Positions 43,725 through 53,719 of a DNA stretch of 64,000 nucleotides are shown piece by piece. The stretch is from Adenophora triphylla var. japonica (taxonomy: Eukaryota; Streptophyta; Magnoliopsida; Asterales; Campanulaceae): positions 310,001 through 374,000 of the forward strand of contig JAFEMH010000077.1 in assembly GCA_022495995.1 (NCBI GenBank), given 5' to 3'. Both the position numbers and the translations under genes were made by a program. The notes beneath the pieces were generated by a model. The model was not told where the DNA came from. It made no database searches and saw only the letters and a list, made by a program, of their open reading frames with translations. How positions within the stretch are numbered: position 1 is the first letter of the stretch; each line of letters opens with the position of its first letter.

Positions 43725-44826
43725 TTAGATGTAAACTCTTAATTTATATGGAAGTACGTATGTTATATTATCATGGTCATAGAAATCTTGGTGTTTAATT
43801 AAAAAAAAACATGTTTTAATTTAGAACGTACTATATGATTTGTTTGTTCTTCATCCCTTTGTGATCCAGCTAGGGCTGTTACACGAACCGAGCCGGCTCG
43901 AGCTCGGCTCGGGCTCGGCTCGAAAAAAGCTCGAGTTCGAGTGGGCTCGAGGTGAACTCGAGCTCGAACAGATTTTCAAGCTCGTCATTTTTTCGAGCCG
44001 GCTCGTGTTCGGCTCGTATGTTCGACGAGCTCTGTTCGAGATCGACTCGTTTGAGCTCGACTCGGGCTCGGCTCGTTAAAAGCTCGAATAAATTTTAGTA
44101 TATATATATATATAAGTCGAAGCTCGAGCTCGGCTCGTTAAAAGCTCGTTTGATTTCAGATTTTTTTCAAAAAATAAGTCGAAGCTCGAGCTCGGCTCGT
44201 TAAAAACTCGTTTGATTTCAGATTTTTTTCAAAAAATAAGTCGAAGCTCGAGCTCGGCTCGTTAAAAGCTCGTTTGATTTCAGATTTTTTTCAAAAAACA
44301 AGTCGAAGCTCGAGCTCGGCTCGTTAAAACTCGAGTTCGAGCAGCTCGCGAAAAGCTCGCGAGCCAGCTCGCGAAAAGCTCGAAACTTGATTCGAGCCGA
44401 GCTCGAACATGCATTCTGGGCTCGAGCTCGAGCTCAAGAAAAGCTCAAGCTCGATATTTTTTATTCGAGCTCGAGCTCGAAACTTCAAAGCTCGGCTCGG
44501 CTCGACTCGTTTACAGCCCTAGATCCAGCAACCACCTGGGACCCTTTACTAGGGTACCTAAATGCCTACTTGAAGGATGACAACTTATGGAAAGAGTCTG
44601 AAAGGATGAATTCACTTAGAGCGAATGGAAAACATTTTACAAAAGAAAGTACCAAATTCACAATACTTTCTATATATCTTTCGTTAATTTGCTCAATAAA
44701 ACAATTAATAAAATGTATTACAACTTCTAATGTAAGAGTGATGTAATGATTTTATTGGTATTTTTAATTAAAACGATTTTATTGATATTTTTAGTTAGAG
44801 TGAGGTAAGTGCCTTTAATCATGTTA
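43725..44826 (+). repeat. duplicated segment R1 (contains hAT MITE)
   Basis: Apart from the MITE it matches 47281-47744 closely, starting TTAGATGTAAACTC and ending GTGCCTTTAATCATG. R1 ends at GTTA|CTAG, a Helitron 3' terminus. R2 continues past the RE-D insertion as GTTATTGTTGC at 60959. Confidence 0.9.
43871..44521. mobile_element. hAT-type MITE
   Basis: 651 bp with ends TAGGGCTGTTACACGA and CGTTTACAGCCCTA and an exact 8-bp duplication GATCCAGC at 43863-43870 and 44522-44529. The interior is dominated by CTCGAGCTCGGCTCG words. A unit of about 64 bp (AGTCGAAGCTCGAGCTCGGC onward) is repeated about 3.5 times at 44114-44330. R2 shows the unoccupied site. Confidence 0.93.
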
Positions 44827-45130
44827 CTAGTTCATAGCCCGTCGAAATTCGACGGGAATAATAAAGCTAATCAATTAAGAAAAATTGACGCAAAACACTT
44901 TCAGAGAGAGAGTCTTAAAACTATAGTACAGAATTAAAGTTGGGACCTCTTCAACAACCAACTGGAAACATCTATTAAAATAATCAAGCAATTTTATGAG
45001 GGTCTCATTCATTCAATTCTTTAAAATCAAACCATCTATTAAGGAAGTTTGGGAATGGAATGATAAATGTCATCTATATCTTAATACAACCAACTAATAC
45101 AAAGTAAACAACTGATAATGCAATTAATAC

Positions 45131-45195
45131 ACATCTGCAATCATGGCCGCAGCATGACCAAGAGACTCCTCTGCATCTCTTCTCAGCATGAACGC
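45131..45195 (-). other. possible captured exon in the Helitron
   Basis: After an acceptor-like CTTACAG the minus strand reads AFMLRRDAEESLGHAAAMIA and then a stop. Helitrons often carry such pieces. I cannot name a source gene. Confidence 0.3.
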
Positions 45196-45493
45196 CTGTA
45201 AGTAAACCAACAAAAACCCATTAAGCACCCCCAACAAAAGTAACTAAAATGCACTATAAATCTTTTATGAGTAACCAGCTCATGTAAAAGCTTGACCCAT
45301 CAGAGAGAATATTGTGGTATCAGAACAACCTGACCATTCATTTTTTTTATTTTTTTTAAGAGAACCAGGACGACAACTGAGAAATTTTATTAATGATAAA
45401 TAATAAAATTACATCGATGAGCTGGAATATAACCCAACTCTAAAACCACAAAACAACAAATCATAGCCCAAGAATAAAACCCAAATCAAAACA

Positions 45494-46720
45494 TCAACCC
45501 AACACCAGATCTAGCCCAGCAAAGGAGATTAAGGGCGGCCACACAAGAGCAATGGCGGCCGCACAAAACTGACCGAAGCAATAGGGCGTCCTCACAATGA
45601 CTTGGGCGGCCGCACAAGTCTGGCCGAGACTTAAGGGCGACCGAATCCGGTAACACAATAATTTTGATGACTTTTCAAAGTAACAATACTTATTTTTGAA
45701 GCATGCTTCAAAAATAAGTATTGAAGCATGCTTCATAGTACTAACTTTGGTTTTCCCTGTCATATCTGACGGGCTCAACATCATTCTGGGCACAAACACC
45801 TTCATTCCTTTATTCTTTCCTGAAAGCATTCTTGCTTCAACTATATGTTTTTCCAGATTTGTAACAATCATTCTCGTTCCGTTGCATAATTCTGAAGCTT
45901 GATCAATGTTTCTGAGTAGCATCACAATACACCCAACCTTCAGACGTATGGAATGGTTCGGCAATCCGGAGCATTTAATCGTATTAAGAAATTCAACAGA
46001 AAATACATCCTCGTGGCCAGCAATATCTCCGTCCTCCTTGCTAATGCTATCAGAACTCATATACAACACTTCATCACCGGGCAACATCGACATCACATAA
46101 TCATTGATAGTATCTACTATCTCATTAGTTGGTGCCAAAATTGCTCTATCCTGAAAAAATCCATCAATGCGCATATTGTGTAATATGTCAGGATACGTGT
46201 TTTCAACGATGGTTGCAATAGGATCAGTTGCATCTCTTATCAAAATATCATCGGGTAACTTAATGTCAACTTCTCCATCATTTTCTTCACCGACATCCCC
46301 ATCTCCTACCCGTAATATCCATTAAGCAAAATTTTTGATCTCTAGAACATCAGAAGAAGAAGAGGAACGTACCTACATTTAGGCAATGAATGAGATGAAA
46401 TATTTAGTTTCTGCAACAGGGAAATGTAATATGTAAAGAGTTTTAAATTAGATCATTTACCTGCAATCTCATGTTTTTTGTCAATTTTAGGACCTCACAC
46501 GAATTCCAAAGTTTAGATGAACTCGACGGGCAAAGATGTACAATATCATGTCGGCTTTCTTTAGGCACAACAGGCAATATTTGCCTGAAATCTCCTCAAA
46601 AAAGAACAACTAATCCACCAAAGGGCTTATCAGAGCAACGACCATCATGAGTACGCATAATGTCCCTCAAGCTCCGGTTCTCATAAGTTGGTGTCCTTCT
46701 GCAGACCTCTCCTGTAGTCG
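45494..46720 (-). pseudogene. Helitron helicase (Pif1-like) remnant
   Basis: 5' part, near 46720-46480: NRSLRDIMRTHDGR, PFGGLVVLF, a stop, GDFRQILPVVPKESRHDIV, then KLWNSCEVLKLTKNMRLQ. These match the central helicase motifs. 3' part, open from 46243: FFQDRAILAPTNEIVDTIND, GDEVLYMSSDSI, EFLNTIKCSGLPNHSIRLKV and NGTRMIVTNL. This is the C-terminal helicase region. An intron-like or deleted gap lies between (46480-46250). Not functional. Confidence 0.85.
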
Positions 46721-47218
46721 GAATGATAAGAACTCTTTCAAAGAAAGATTGGGTCGCTTTGACATTGGAGGCATATTTCTAGGAATATATGTATAGCACC
46801 CATCTTCCCCATAAACAAACAGCAGCGGGTACTGAAGAGGAAGATAACATGGGTTGAACTCGTGTATTTGTTTAAATTCACCACACCGCTTTTCAACTAT
46901 AATGTCTCTCACATCAGGTGTATCTTGAATATCACTCTCGATAAGAGCTGCCACTTCAGAAGTTGTTGGCAAATTATACGTTCTTCCATTCTTAGATCGC
47001 TTTCCTATCAGTCGAAGCTTTACCTCACTCGAACCTCTCAAAGAAATACGCTCTACAACTGTTCTGTAAATCTTCGCATACGGGTTGTTTTCATCAACCA
47101 TTTTTCTTAAGTCCGCTACAATCGAGTAGTCAAATTCTGAACTCCTCTCACATTTCGTAAAATATATGCTCAAGCAATATATAATTAGTCGATATAATAA
47201 CACGAAATATATAGACAT
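46667..47218 (-). pseudogene. Helitron N-terminal (Helitron_like_N) remnant
   Basis: Contains YRTVVERISLRGSSEVKLRL, RTYNLPTTSEVAALIESD, KRCGEFKQIHEFNPCYLPLQ, YPLLFVYGEDG and SLKEFLSFRLQERSAEGHQL. These are typical of the domain before the Rep region. The Rep motifs and much of the helicase N terminus are deleted, since the helicase part starts within 30 bp of this frame's end. Confidence 0.85.
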
Positions 47219-47280
47219 CTAATCACCATAATGGCTGACCATTTAAAAACAAATTAGTCTCTATTTGTAGAGGAAAAAAA

Positions 47281-47744
47281 TTAGATGTAAACTCTTAATT
47301 TATATGGAAGTACGTATGTTATATTATCATGGTCATAGAAATCTTGGTGTTTAATTAAAAAAAACATGTTTTAATTTAGAACGTACTATATGATTTGTAT
47401 GATTTGTATGATTTGTATGATTTGTTTGTTCTTCATCCCTTTGTGATCCAACAACCACCTGGGACCCTTTACTAGGGTACCTAAATGCCTACTTGAAGGA
47501 TGACAACTTATGGAAAGAGTCTGAAATGATGAATTCACTTAGAGCGAATGGAAAACATTTTACAAAAGAAAGTACCAAATTCACAATACTTTCTATATAT
47601 CTTTCGTTAATTTGCTCAATAAAACAATTAATAAAATGTATTACAACTTCTAATGTAAGAGTGATGTAATGATTTTATTGGTATTTTTAATTAAAATGAT
47701 TTTATTGATATTTTTAGTTAGAGTGAGGTAAGTGCCTTTAATCA
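47281..47744 (+). repeat. duplicated segment R2 (empty-site copy)
   Basis: Copy of R1 without the hAT MITE; the site reads GATCCAAC at 47455-47462. It differs from R1 by a local expansion of ATGATTTGT (about four copies near 47390-47425). It is interrupted at 47744 by RE-D. Confidence 0.9.
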
Positions 47745-48594
47745 TGATGCTACACTGAAAAATGGTGTTGCACAGGAACTGGACCTACTGATGCTACACT
47801 GAAAAATGGTGTTGCACAGGAACTGGACCTCCAGCTACTCCAAAGGATACTCCGGCTAGTCTTCTTGGGATGGCTCATCTTGGATCCTACACACATGCAA
47901 ACAATGGTGAACTAAATCGGGGGCAGCTCTGGTAAAGCCCCTCCGGCGTGAGAATAAGTAATGGTTTCTCAAGATAAAAAGATGATGTTAATGGAGATAA
48001 TAGATAGAGAGTTTAGAAAGAGGAAAAAACTTACATAATAAGGTAGCCTCTCACAATTTTATACCAAGGTACAGTCATAGGCCATACTCATTTTGGACAC
48101 GTGTCAATTCACCACGTTTTGTCAGTCAACTGCCCTCAGAGTTGATGAAAAAGTACTATCCACCCCATCATGTCACACTGTTGACATCATGGGGGGGGGG
48201 GTCCACGTGGCAGATCCATTATCACCCATTATCTAATAGTCAAACTTGTCGCCAAGCGACCATCTTACTAAAGGATCATATTATCGTGACTGCACAGTCA
48301 ATCTCATGTTACGGGCGCGTGAAGTCTTTACCGGCCATGCCGCTTCCCGCCCTAGACACCCCTCACTTACTCTTACGCTTTATATGTAATCTTCTCGCTT
48401 AGCGTGATCTTGTCTCCCAATTGGAGAAAAACATTTGCCAACCATCTTATTATTCGAGATTACCTTAAACACATAGAACCCCACCCTATACTACTAGGCC
48501 CTCTAAGTCCATTGACCCCCTTTGTACTGTTCAAACCCAATCATATATTCCATAATCACTTCAAAACCCAATCATATATTCCATAATCACTTCA
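47745..48594 (-). mobile_element. 3' LTR of RE-D
   Basis: In sense it starts TGAAGTGATTATGG and ends GTAGCATCA. The last 44 bp are duplicated in tandem (47745-47788 and 47789-47832), which makes it longer than the other LTR (850 versus 804 bp). A TATA-like CATATAAAG lies near 48380 on the minus strand. Confidence 0.95.
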
Positions 48595-48608
48595 GTAGCC
48601 CCCAATTT
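48595..48608 (-). promoter_or_regulatory. polypurine tract of RE-D
   Basis: Minus strand AAATTGGGGGCTAC directly precedes the LTR start TGAAGTG. Confidence 0.8.
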
Positions 48609-49228
48609 CGAGACCTGAATCATTTATGTTCCAGGCGAGAAATTCACATTGCTTACTACTTCCCGCCGGCGAGTAGCCACCTCGCTAGATGTTATACAAT
48701 GACGTCATCCGTAAAACATGTGTCACACCCCTAGGTCTTTCAACTGACTGACGGTTGGTGTGATGTGACATACGAAAAGACTTTTTGAATTTTGAAATCA
48801 TTTAATGGGGGGAATTTCAAAATTTTGGGGGCCAATTAAATTTTTCTGTCCCCCAAACACCGTTTCAAATTCCCCTAATATAAATGACCTCCCTCCTCCT
48901 ACTTTCACTTTTTTCCCATCTTCTTCATCTCTGAGCTCTAAAGCGATTTCCGGCCACCGTTGAACTTTTCCGGTGACCCTGTTTCCAGCGTACTCTAGCC
49001 TCCCTTTGACTAAACCCCAGTTCTCCTTTGTACTTCATTCATAGATACTCACTTTCATGCCTATCTCCCTCTTGAATCAACCTGGAAAACCAATTCTTCG
49101 GTAGTTCATTGGAAATTTCGGCCAACCTTCGCTCAATCTTCAACTTTCTCAACGACCCTTCGTATTTTCCAGGTAATTACTTGGATCCCTACTTTTTTCC
49201 TTATTTTCTTTAAATTTTGTTCGTCGCC
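48609..49228 (+). promoter_or_regulatory. leader and promoter region of the RE-D antisense gene
   Basis: A TATA-like TATAAAT lies at 48879-48885, about 345 bp upstream of ATG 49229. The C/T-rich stretch after it resembles a plant 5' UTR. No other gene in this stretch. Confidence 0.55.
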
Positions 49229-50486
49229 ATGGCTAGGTTTAAAAATTGCCTTAGACAAATTAGATATGGCCAGTGTCAAAGGACTGGGGGTATTTATTAC
49301 TTGACTAGAGGGATCTGGGCAAGAATCCCACGAGATGACTTAATAAATTGCCTAAGAATTAATAGGGTAGATCCCGCCATAATTGATGCCGTAGAAGTTA
49401 GGGGTAAATGTTTTCTTCATTTCTCAGCCCCTATGTCCAAGACATTTTTCACTCCCCGCGAACTTTGCGAACACCTATGTCGCTTCTACGGTCCTCCCAC
49501 ATATTCTGATAGCTCTGACACTGACTTTCTCGCTGCGAGATCTTTACTTAAGAGGTCTCGTTATAAACAAATTGTTTCTTCTTCTGATTCAGGCGAGATG
49601 TCAAACTTGGGAGCCCCCGGCGCTTCTACCTCAACCAGCGGGAATAACCCTTCCACTTCAGTCGCAGCGAGAACTGGCCCTCCTCAAGATCCCCACATAA
49701 CTCCCTATCATACCAAATATAACATCAACCATCTCGACTACCACATTGCCGCTTATGATGGCGAGATGTCTCTTTCCACAATTAGACACAGGCAGGATGG
49801 GGTTGTGATTTTCCCGTCCCAATTGGATGCCGGACTTAGGATTCCCATAGATCCCTTTTTCTCCCTTGTCCTCTTCAAGGCTCAGGCTGCAATAGCCGAA
49901 CTTCACCCAAACGCGATAAGGGTGTTGACATGCTTCATCACCATTTGTCGCGCCCTTAGGCGAGAACCCACCACCCATCTACTCATGGATTTATTTACTG
50001 GATACCAGCAAAAGGACAGCAAAACCCAAGAACTTAGAATGTCGCTGAAATATAAAAAACCAAAAATCCTCACTCCCCTTCCTTCTAAAGTTCACAACTA
50101 GCAGAATGACCCCCTCTTCATTGTTTCCCACATTGGGTGGGCTCTCCCTACTGACTTGAAAGGGATTCACCCAAAAATAGATAAGAAATGGTCTCTAGAT
50201 GAAGATGAAAAACGTTTGAAAGCTACCATGGTCCGTATTCTCGCCGAAGCTAGCACCACCGATCCTTCCCCAGCCCTATTCTCGATTCAACAAATTCTCA
50301 CCGATCATTCCCTCCTAAGCCAAGTGGGACTCTCTTTCGACTTCCCGCCAGCTCCCCCACGAGTTGCCATTACCTTTACAGAATCTTGGCCTGGCTGGGA
50401 ACGTCACTCCGGCGACAAGTTTGGCACAGATTGCACCATTTGCGGGAATGGCGACAACATGTGTCCCGCGATGCGAGAAGTGCAAC
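49229..50486 (+). pseudogene. RE-D antisense gene, exon 1: Transposase_28-like domain, one stop
   Basis: Start ATG 49229 in the context CGCCATGGC. The order is a basic N-terminal part, a Ser/Thr-rich linker, then the transposon-domain pattern GLRIPIDPFFSLVLFKAQ and LHPNAIRVLTCFITICRALR, QNDPLFIVSHIGW, and a C-terminal CTICGNG motif near the exon end. A TAG at 50099-50101 interrupts an otherwise continuous frame. The RE-C homologue has Trp near this position, so a TGG to TAG change is likely. The donor is GTATGA at 50487. The gene runs opposite to gag-pol. Function unknown. Confidence 0.8.
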
Positions 50487-50565
50487 GTATGATTTTCACT
50501 GTCTTTTACTTTCTTTATTAATGATAACTTTTCATTGTCGCTTACAATATTTTTACTTCCCGCAG
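50487..50565 (+). other. intron 1 of the RE-D antisense gene
   Basis: 79 bp, GTATGA to TTCCCGCAG. Splicing joins the frames on each side (phase 1). Confidence 0.7.
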
Positions 50566-51315
50566 TTCATAGGACTATGGATATGAATCAGAAAAGGTTG
50601 GCTCAGGGCGTTTCGGAGCAAGAAGCTGCTGCCCGGCCATGGCCAGAAATGCCAGTCTCAAGGCCCAAGCTACTAACCTTACCATCCCCATCTCACTTAC
50701 TGGTGAAGATGAAAGGATTGCAACGGAGACATCTCGCAAGAGAGCTCCTGCAACCACTTCCCGCCCCCAAAAACGGCAACGTAAAGCCGCAAATGTTCCC
50801 GCCTCTGGAGGCCCAACAGAAACCTTCAACTTACAGGATGAGGATGAAGAAGAGGAAGAAGAAGAAGAAGAGGAAGAGAAAGAAGAAGAAAATGGTCCCC
50901 ATAATGATGCGGAGGGCGACAATTCCCTTGAACAACAAGGATTTGAGGATGAAGGAATTCGACCTGGGAACCCCGCGGGATCCACTACTCCACCCCCTTC
51001 AGCTCAGACTCATGAAGCAGCCCCCAACACTTCTCCCATTAATCCTTCATCATCCCGCTCCATCCCTCGCCGCCGTGCCAGTTGGTTAGAGGAGGGATTC
51101 AAGATTCCCGAAGATGAGCGGGCATGGTGGATCTTTACCGGGAAGCGAATGCCATCCCTAAACTTAAGGGATTAATAACTGAGCAGCTAGATACCGTTTC
51201 TTGCCTGCTAGGTTCCACTGCTCTTAAAAGGGCCAGCGATGCTGATCAAGTGGCTTATGTTGAGGGGGAGAATCCCGCCCACTCAGCATATCACGCGGGA
51301 ATCCAGCTGTCCTTG
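50566..51315 (+). pseudogene. RE-D antisense gene, exon 2, frameshifted
   Basis: Begins HRTMDMNQKRLAQGVSEQEA in frame with exon 1, then changes frame near 50637 (MARNASLKAQATNL) and again near 51115 (VDLYREANAIPKLKGLITEQ). It contains a basic RKRAPATTSRPQKRQRK cluster, a possible nuclear signal, and a run of about 20 Glu with Asp. It ends GIQLSL at GTAAGT. Two single-base indels would account for the breaks. Confidence 0.7.
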
Positions 51316-51406
51316 GTAAGTCGCCATTACTTTTCCTTTCATTCGTTTAATTTTTCGCTTTACGCTTTTCCCCCCTAACATTTTATTGTCGCGTTATCTT
51401 TCGTAG
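51316..51406 (+). other. intron 2 of the RE-D antisense gene
   Basis: 91 bp, GTAAGT to CTTTCGTAG, phase 0. It lies in the same place relative to the coiled coil as the 24942-25023 intron in RE-C. Confidence 0.78.
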
Positions 51407-52108
51407 GCTAGCAGCACTCTCTTAGGTTTGAGCAACAAATGCATCAAACTTGAACAAGAACTTACCGCGGCTGAGCGTGAGCGGAATGTATACAAACGAA
51501 AAGTGTCTAGGCGGGATACTTCTATCCAGGAACTCAAAGATCTTAAGGATAAGGCCGATGCTGATCTCGCGGCGGGAAAAACCCGTTTAGAAGAGCTGGA
51601 ACAAAAGAACAAAGATGCAGAAGAGAAGCTGGCCAGACTTGTCGCAGAGAATGAGAAAAATAAAGCTGATGCGGCCAAACTTGCTGAGCTTGATGCCGAG
51701 AATAAGCGTCTCAGAGATGAAACTTTTGTCAAGGCCAATCAAGTTACCAAGCTTAGAGAGGATCTGAAATTGGCTAAGTCCAAAGCTGAGACTGCCGAAA
51801 TGGATGCATTTGATAATGCTATCCTTCATACGCTTAGAACGATTGCCGCTGAAGCCAATCCCGCCATCACTCCCGACATGTTGGCAAGGTGGGGGTCTGA
51901 AACGATCTTTAGCGAGAAAAGTCGCCAAGGACATCCCTTGGTGCCCTACAGCAAAGAAGAACTAGTCCAACTGGCGGCGGAAGATGCCGTTCTCGGTAAG
52001 GCGGCTTGGCCAGTTCCCGACATCCGCAGTGACAACATCATTCCCGCCCACTTCGACCTAACCCAGAAAAACAAGGCTGCTCTCAACGCTGCCTACAATG
52101 GCCAGTGA
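51407..52108 (+). CDS. RE-D antisense gene, exon 3: coiled coil
   Basis: Open for 234 codons to TGA at 52108. Starts ASSTLLGLSNKCIKLEQELT and continues as a Lys/Glu/Ala-rich coiled coil (KDKADADLAAGKTRLEELEQ; NKRLRDETFVKANQVTKLRE) of about 140 residues. A C-terminal part follows, with DMLARWGSETIFSEKSRQGH. Architecture matches the RE-C antisense gene. The coiled coil suggests self-association; no known enzyme motif. Confidence 0.75.
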   Translation, partial: ASSTLLGLSNKCIKLEQELTAAERERNVYKRKVSRRDTSIQELKDLKDKADADLAAGKTRLEELEQKNKDAEEKLARLVAENEKNKADAAKLAELDAENKRLRDETFVKANQVTKLREDLKLAKSKAETAEMDAFDNAILHTLRTIAAEANPAITPDMLARWGSETIFSEKSRQGHPLVPYSKEELVQLAAEDAVLGKAAWPVPDIRSDNIIPAHFDLTQKNKAALNAAYNGQ

Positions 52109-52565
52109 ATTTATTTTCATCTTTTGTGATTACTATCAACTTTAACTTGTTCTTGGTTAGTAACAAATAATATTTATTTTCTGCATTTTGATTTCATCTT
52201 TTATTTCTCACATCCTCATTTTGTCGCCAACAATATTTAATTTCAATGGTGGGTTTTTGTGCCCAATTAATTTGTAATTACCTTCTTGTTGCCCTTTCGC
52301 GACCTTTCATCTTATGCTTTTATTTCTTATGACTTGTCTTAAGTCTTTATTTGTTTATTACAACTTTTTCATGTCGCCTGCCTTTCTTTTGATAAGCGAG
52401 GATTTTGCTTCGATAGTTCATCGAAGATTGTGTTCCTTCATCTTATCTCTATATACATACTACTCCCTTCAAAAAAGTGAGGCTTGTCTTTAGGCAGCCT
52501 CACTCCCAAGTCTAGATTCTCGCCCATTATTTCGTATGTTAACAAGTATTATCTTGTCGCCCTTC
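52109..52565. other. region between antisense gene and tandem array
   Basis: T-rich, with repeated TTTATTTCTTAT-like words. It may serve as the 3' UTR of the antisense gene. No frame of note. Confidence 0.5.
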
Positions 52566-53003
52566 CATTTGGCGCCTTGGTCTCTAACCAAGGTGCCGCC
52601 CCTTTTGGCGCCTTGGTCTCTAACCAAGACGCCGCCAACTTTGGCGCCTTGGTCTCTAACCAAGACGCCGCGTCTTTGGCGCCTTGGTCTCTAACTAGGA
52701 CGCCGTCGTCTTTGGCGCCTTGGTCTCTAACCAAGACGCCGCCAACTTTGGCGCCTTGGTCTCTAACCAAGACGCCGCCATCTTTGGCGCCTTGGTCTCT
52801 AACCAAGGCGCCGCCAACTTTGGCGCCTTGGTCTCTAACCAAGACGCCGCATCCATTTGGCGCCTTGGTCTCTAACCAAGACGCCGCAAACTCTGGCGCC
52901 TTGGTCTCTAACCAAGACGCCGCCAACTTTGGCGCCTTGGTCTCTAACCAAGACGCCGCATCTTTTGGTGCCTTGGTCTCTAACCAAGACACCACAATCT
53001 TTT
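52566..53003. repeat. RE-D 3' UTR tandem array of hairpins, 12 units
   Basis: Twelve units of about 36 bp. Each contains GGCGCCTTGGT, CTCTA and ACCAAGACGCC, so every unit can fold into an 11-bp stem with a 5-base loop. Units are separated by short variable spacers (GCCAACTTT, GCATCTTTT). Confidence 0.93.
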
Positions 53004-53389
53004 GTTCCGGTGCTGGAGACGATTACTACTGGCTTTTATCATCATGCCTCAACGGCCCCTCCCTTTGCCGACTTTCTTCATTCCCTATGAAAGCTGCTTT
53101 CCTGACCACCTTCACTTGCTTTAATCCCGCCAATCCAATAACTGTTTCATAAAACAGAAAACTTGTCAAGTTCTAACAAAATGATAATCACAGAAAGATA
53201 TGTCGCTGAATAATCCCTGCCCCCTTCCATTATGTTTACAAGTTACATCATTCTAGATTGGCAAATTCTACATAACTTTTCCATCAATGTGAGGTGAACA
53301 AAAACACATGACCCCAAAAGAAAAGTTACATAGCTTTTGTTATCTAGAGCAAAAATCAAAAGATGCAACTACAAAAACTTGCGACAACT
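53004..53389 (-). other. RE-D 3' UTR after integrase, no gene
   Basis: Non-repetitive sequence between the array and the integrase stop. Nothing recognised. Confidence 0.6.
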
Positions 53390-53719
53390 TCATTGATAAA
53401 AACGCTTCAGATGATCAACACTCCAAGCATTCTTCAATTCTTCACCATCCTGCTTCCTCAGCCGATAAGTCCCTTCTCGAATAACCTGAGACACCTGAAA
53501 TGGCCCTTCCCACTTTTCATTCAACTTGGTGAAGCCTGGCTTGGGTCCTGTGGCCTCTGCACTTCTCAGCACCCAATCACCCACATTGAATGACCTCTTG
53601 CTAACCCGCTTATCATGTTGGGCCTTCATCCTCTGCTTGTAATTCACCATCCTCATTCTCGCTTGCAGCCTCCTCTCATCAACCAAATCAAGGTCGTTAC
53701 ACCGCAAATGTCGTTTCAC
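53390..53719 (-). pseudogene. RE-D integrase C-terminal domain
   Basis: RCNDLDLVDERRLQARMRMV, then VGDWVLRSAEATG, FTKLNEKWEGPFQVSQV, GTYRLRKQDGEE and the ending NAWSVDHLKRFYQ. It is in a different frame from the catalytic part. Compared with RE-C, about 50-60 residues between the catalytic core and this domain (the LTYGSEAMAPVEV segment) are missing, indicating a deletion at 53697-53720. Confidence 0.85.

Larger units (their letters stand above)
44827..47280 (-). mobile_element. Helitron relic
   Basis: The 3' end on the minus strand is a hairpin CCCGTCGAATTTCGACGGG (44856-44838), seven bases, then CTAG followed by T. This is the canonical Helitron terminus at an A|T target. Inside, on the same strand, are remnants of the Helitron N-terminal domain and the Pif1-like helicase. 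The 5' end is not clear; the element meets R2 at about 47280. Confidence 0.82.

Noticed and set aside
43840..44746. Frames crossing the hAT MITE (79 and 119 codons)
   Set aside because: Built from CTCGAGCTCGG repeats; no start or splice support.
52566..53003. CRISPR-like look of palindromic repeats with short spacers
   Set aside because: Spacers are only about 9-14 bp and resemble each other; the setting is a plant retroelement and no cas-like genes are present.
52484..53152. 222-codon frame (APWSLTKTP units) and its antisense partner
   Set aside because: The hairpin tandem array in the RE-D 3' UTR; 36-bp period gives open frames on both strands.
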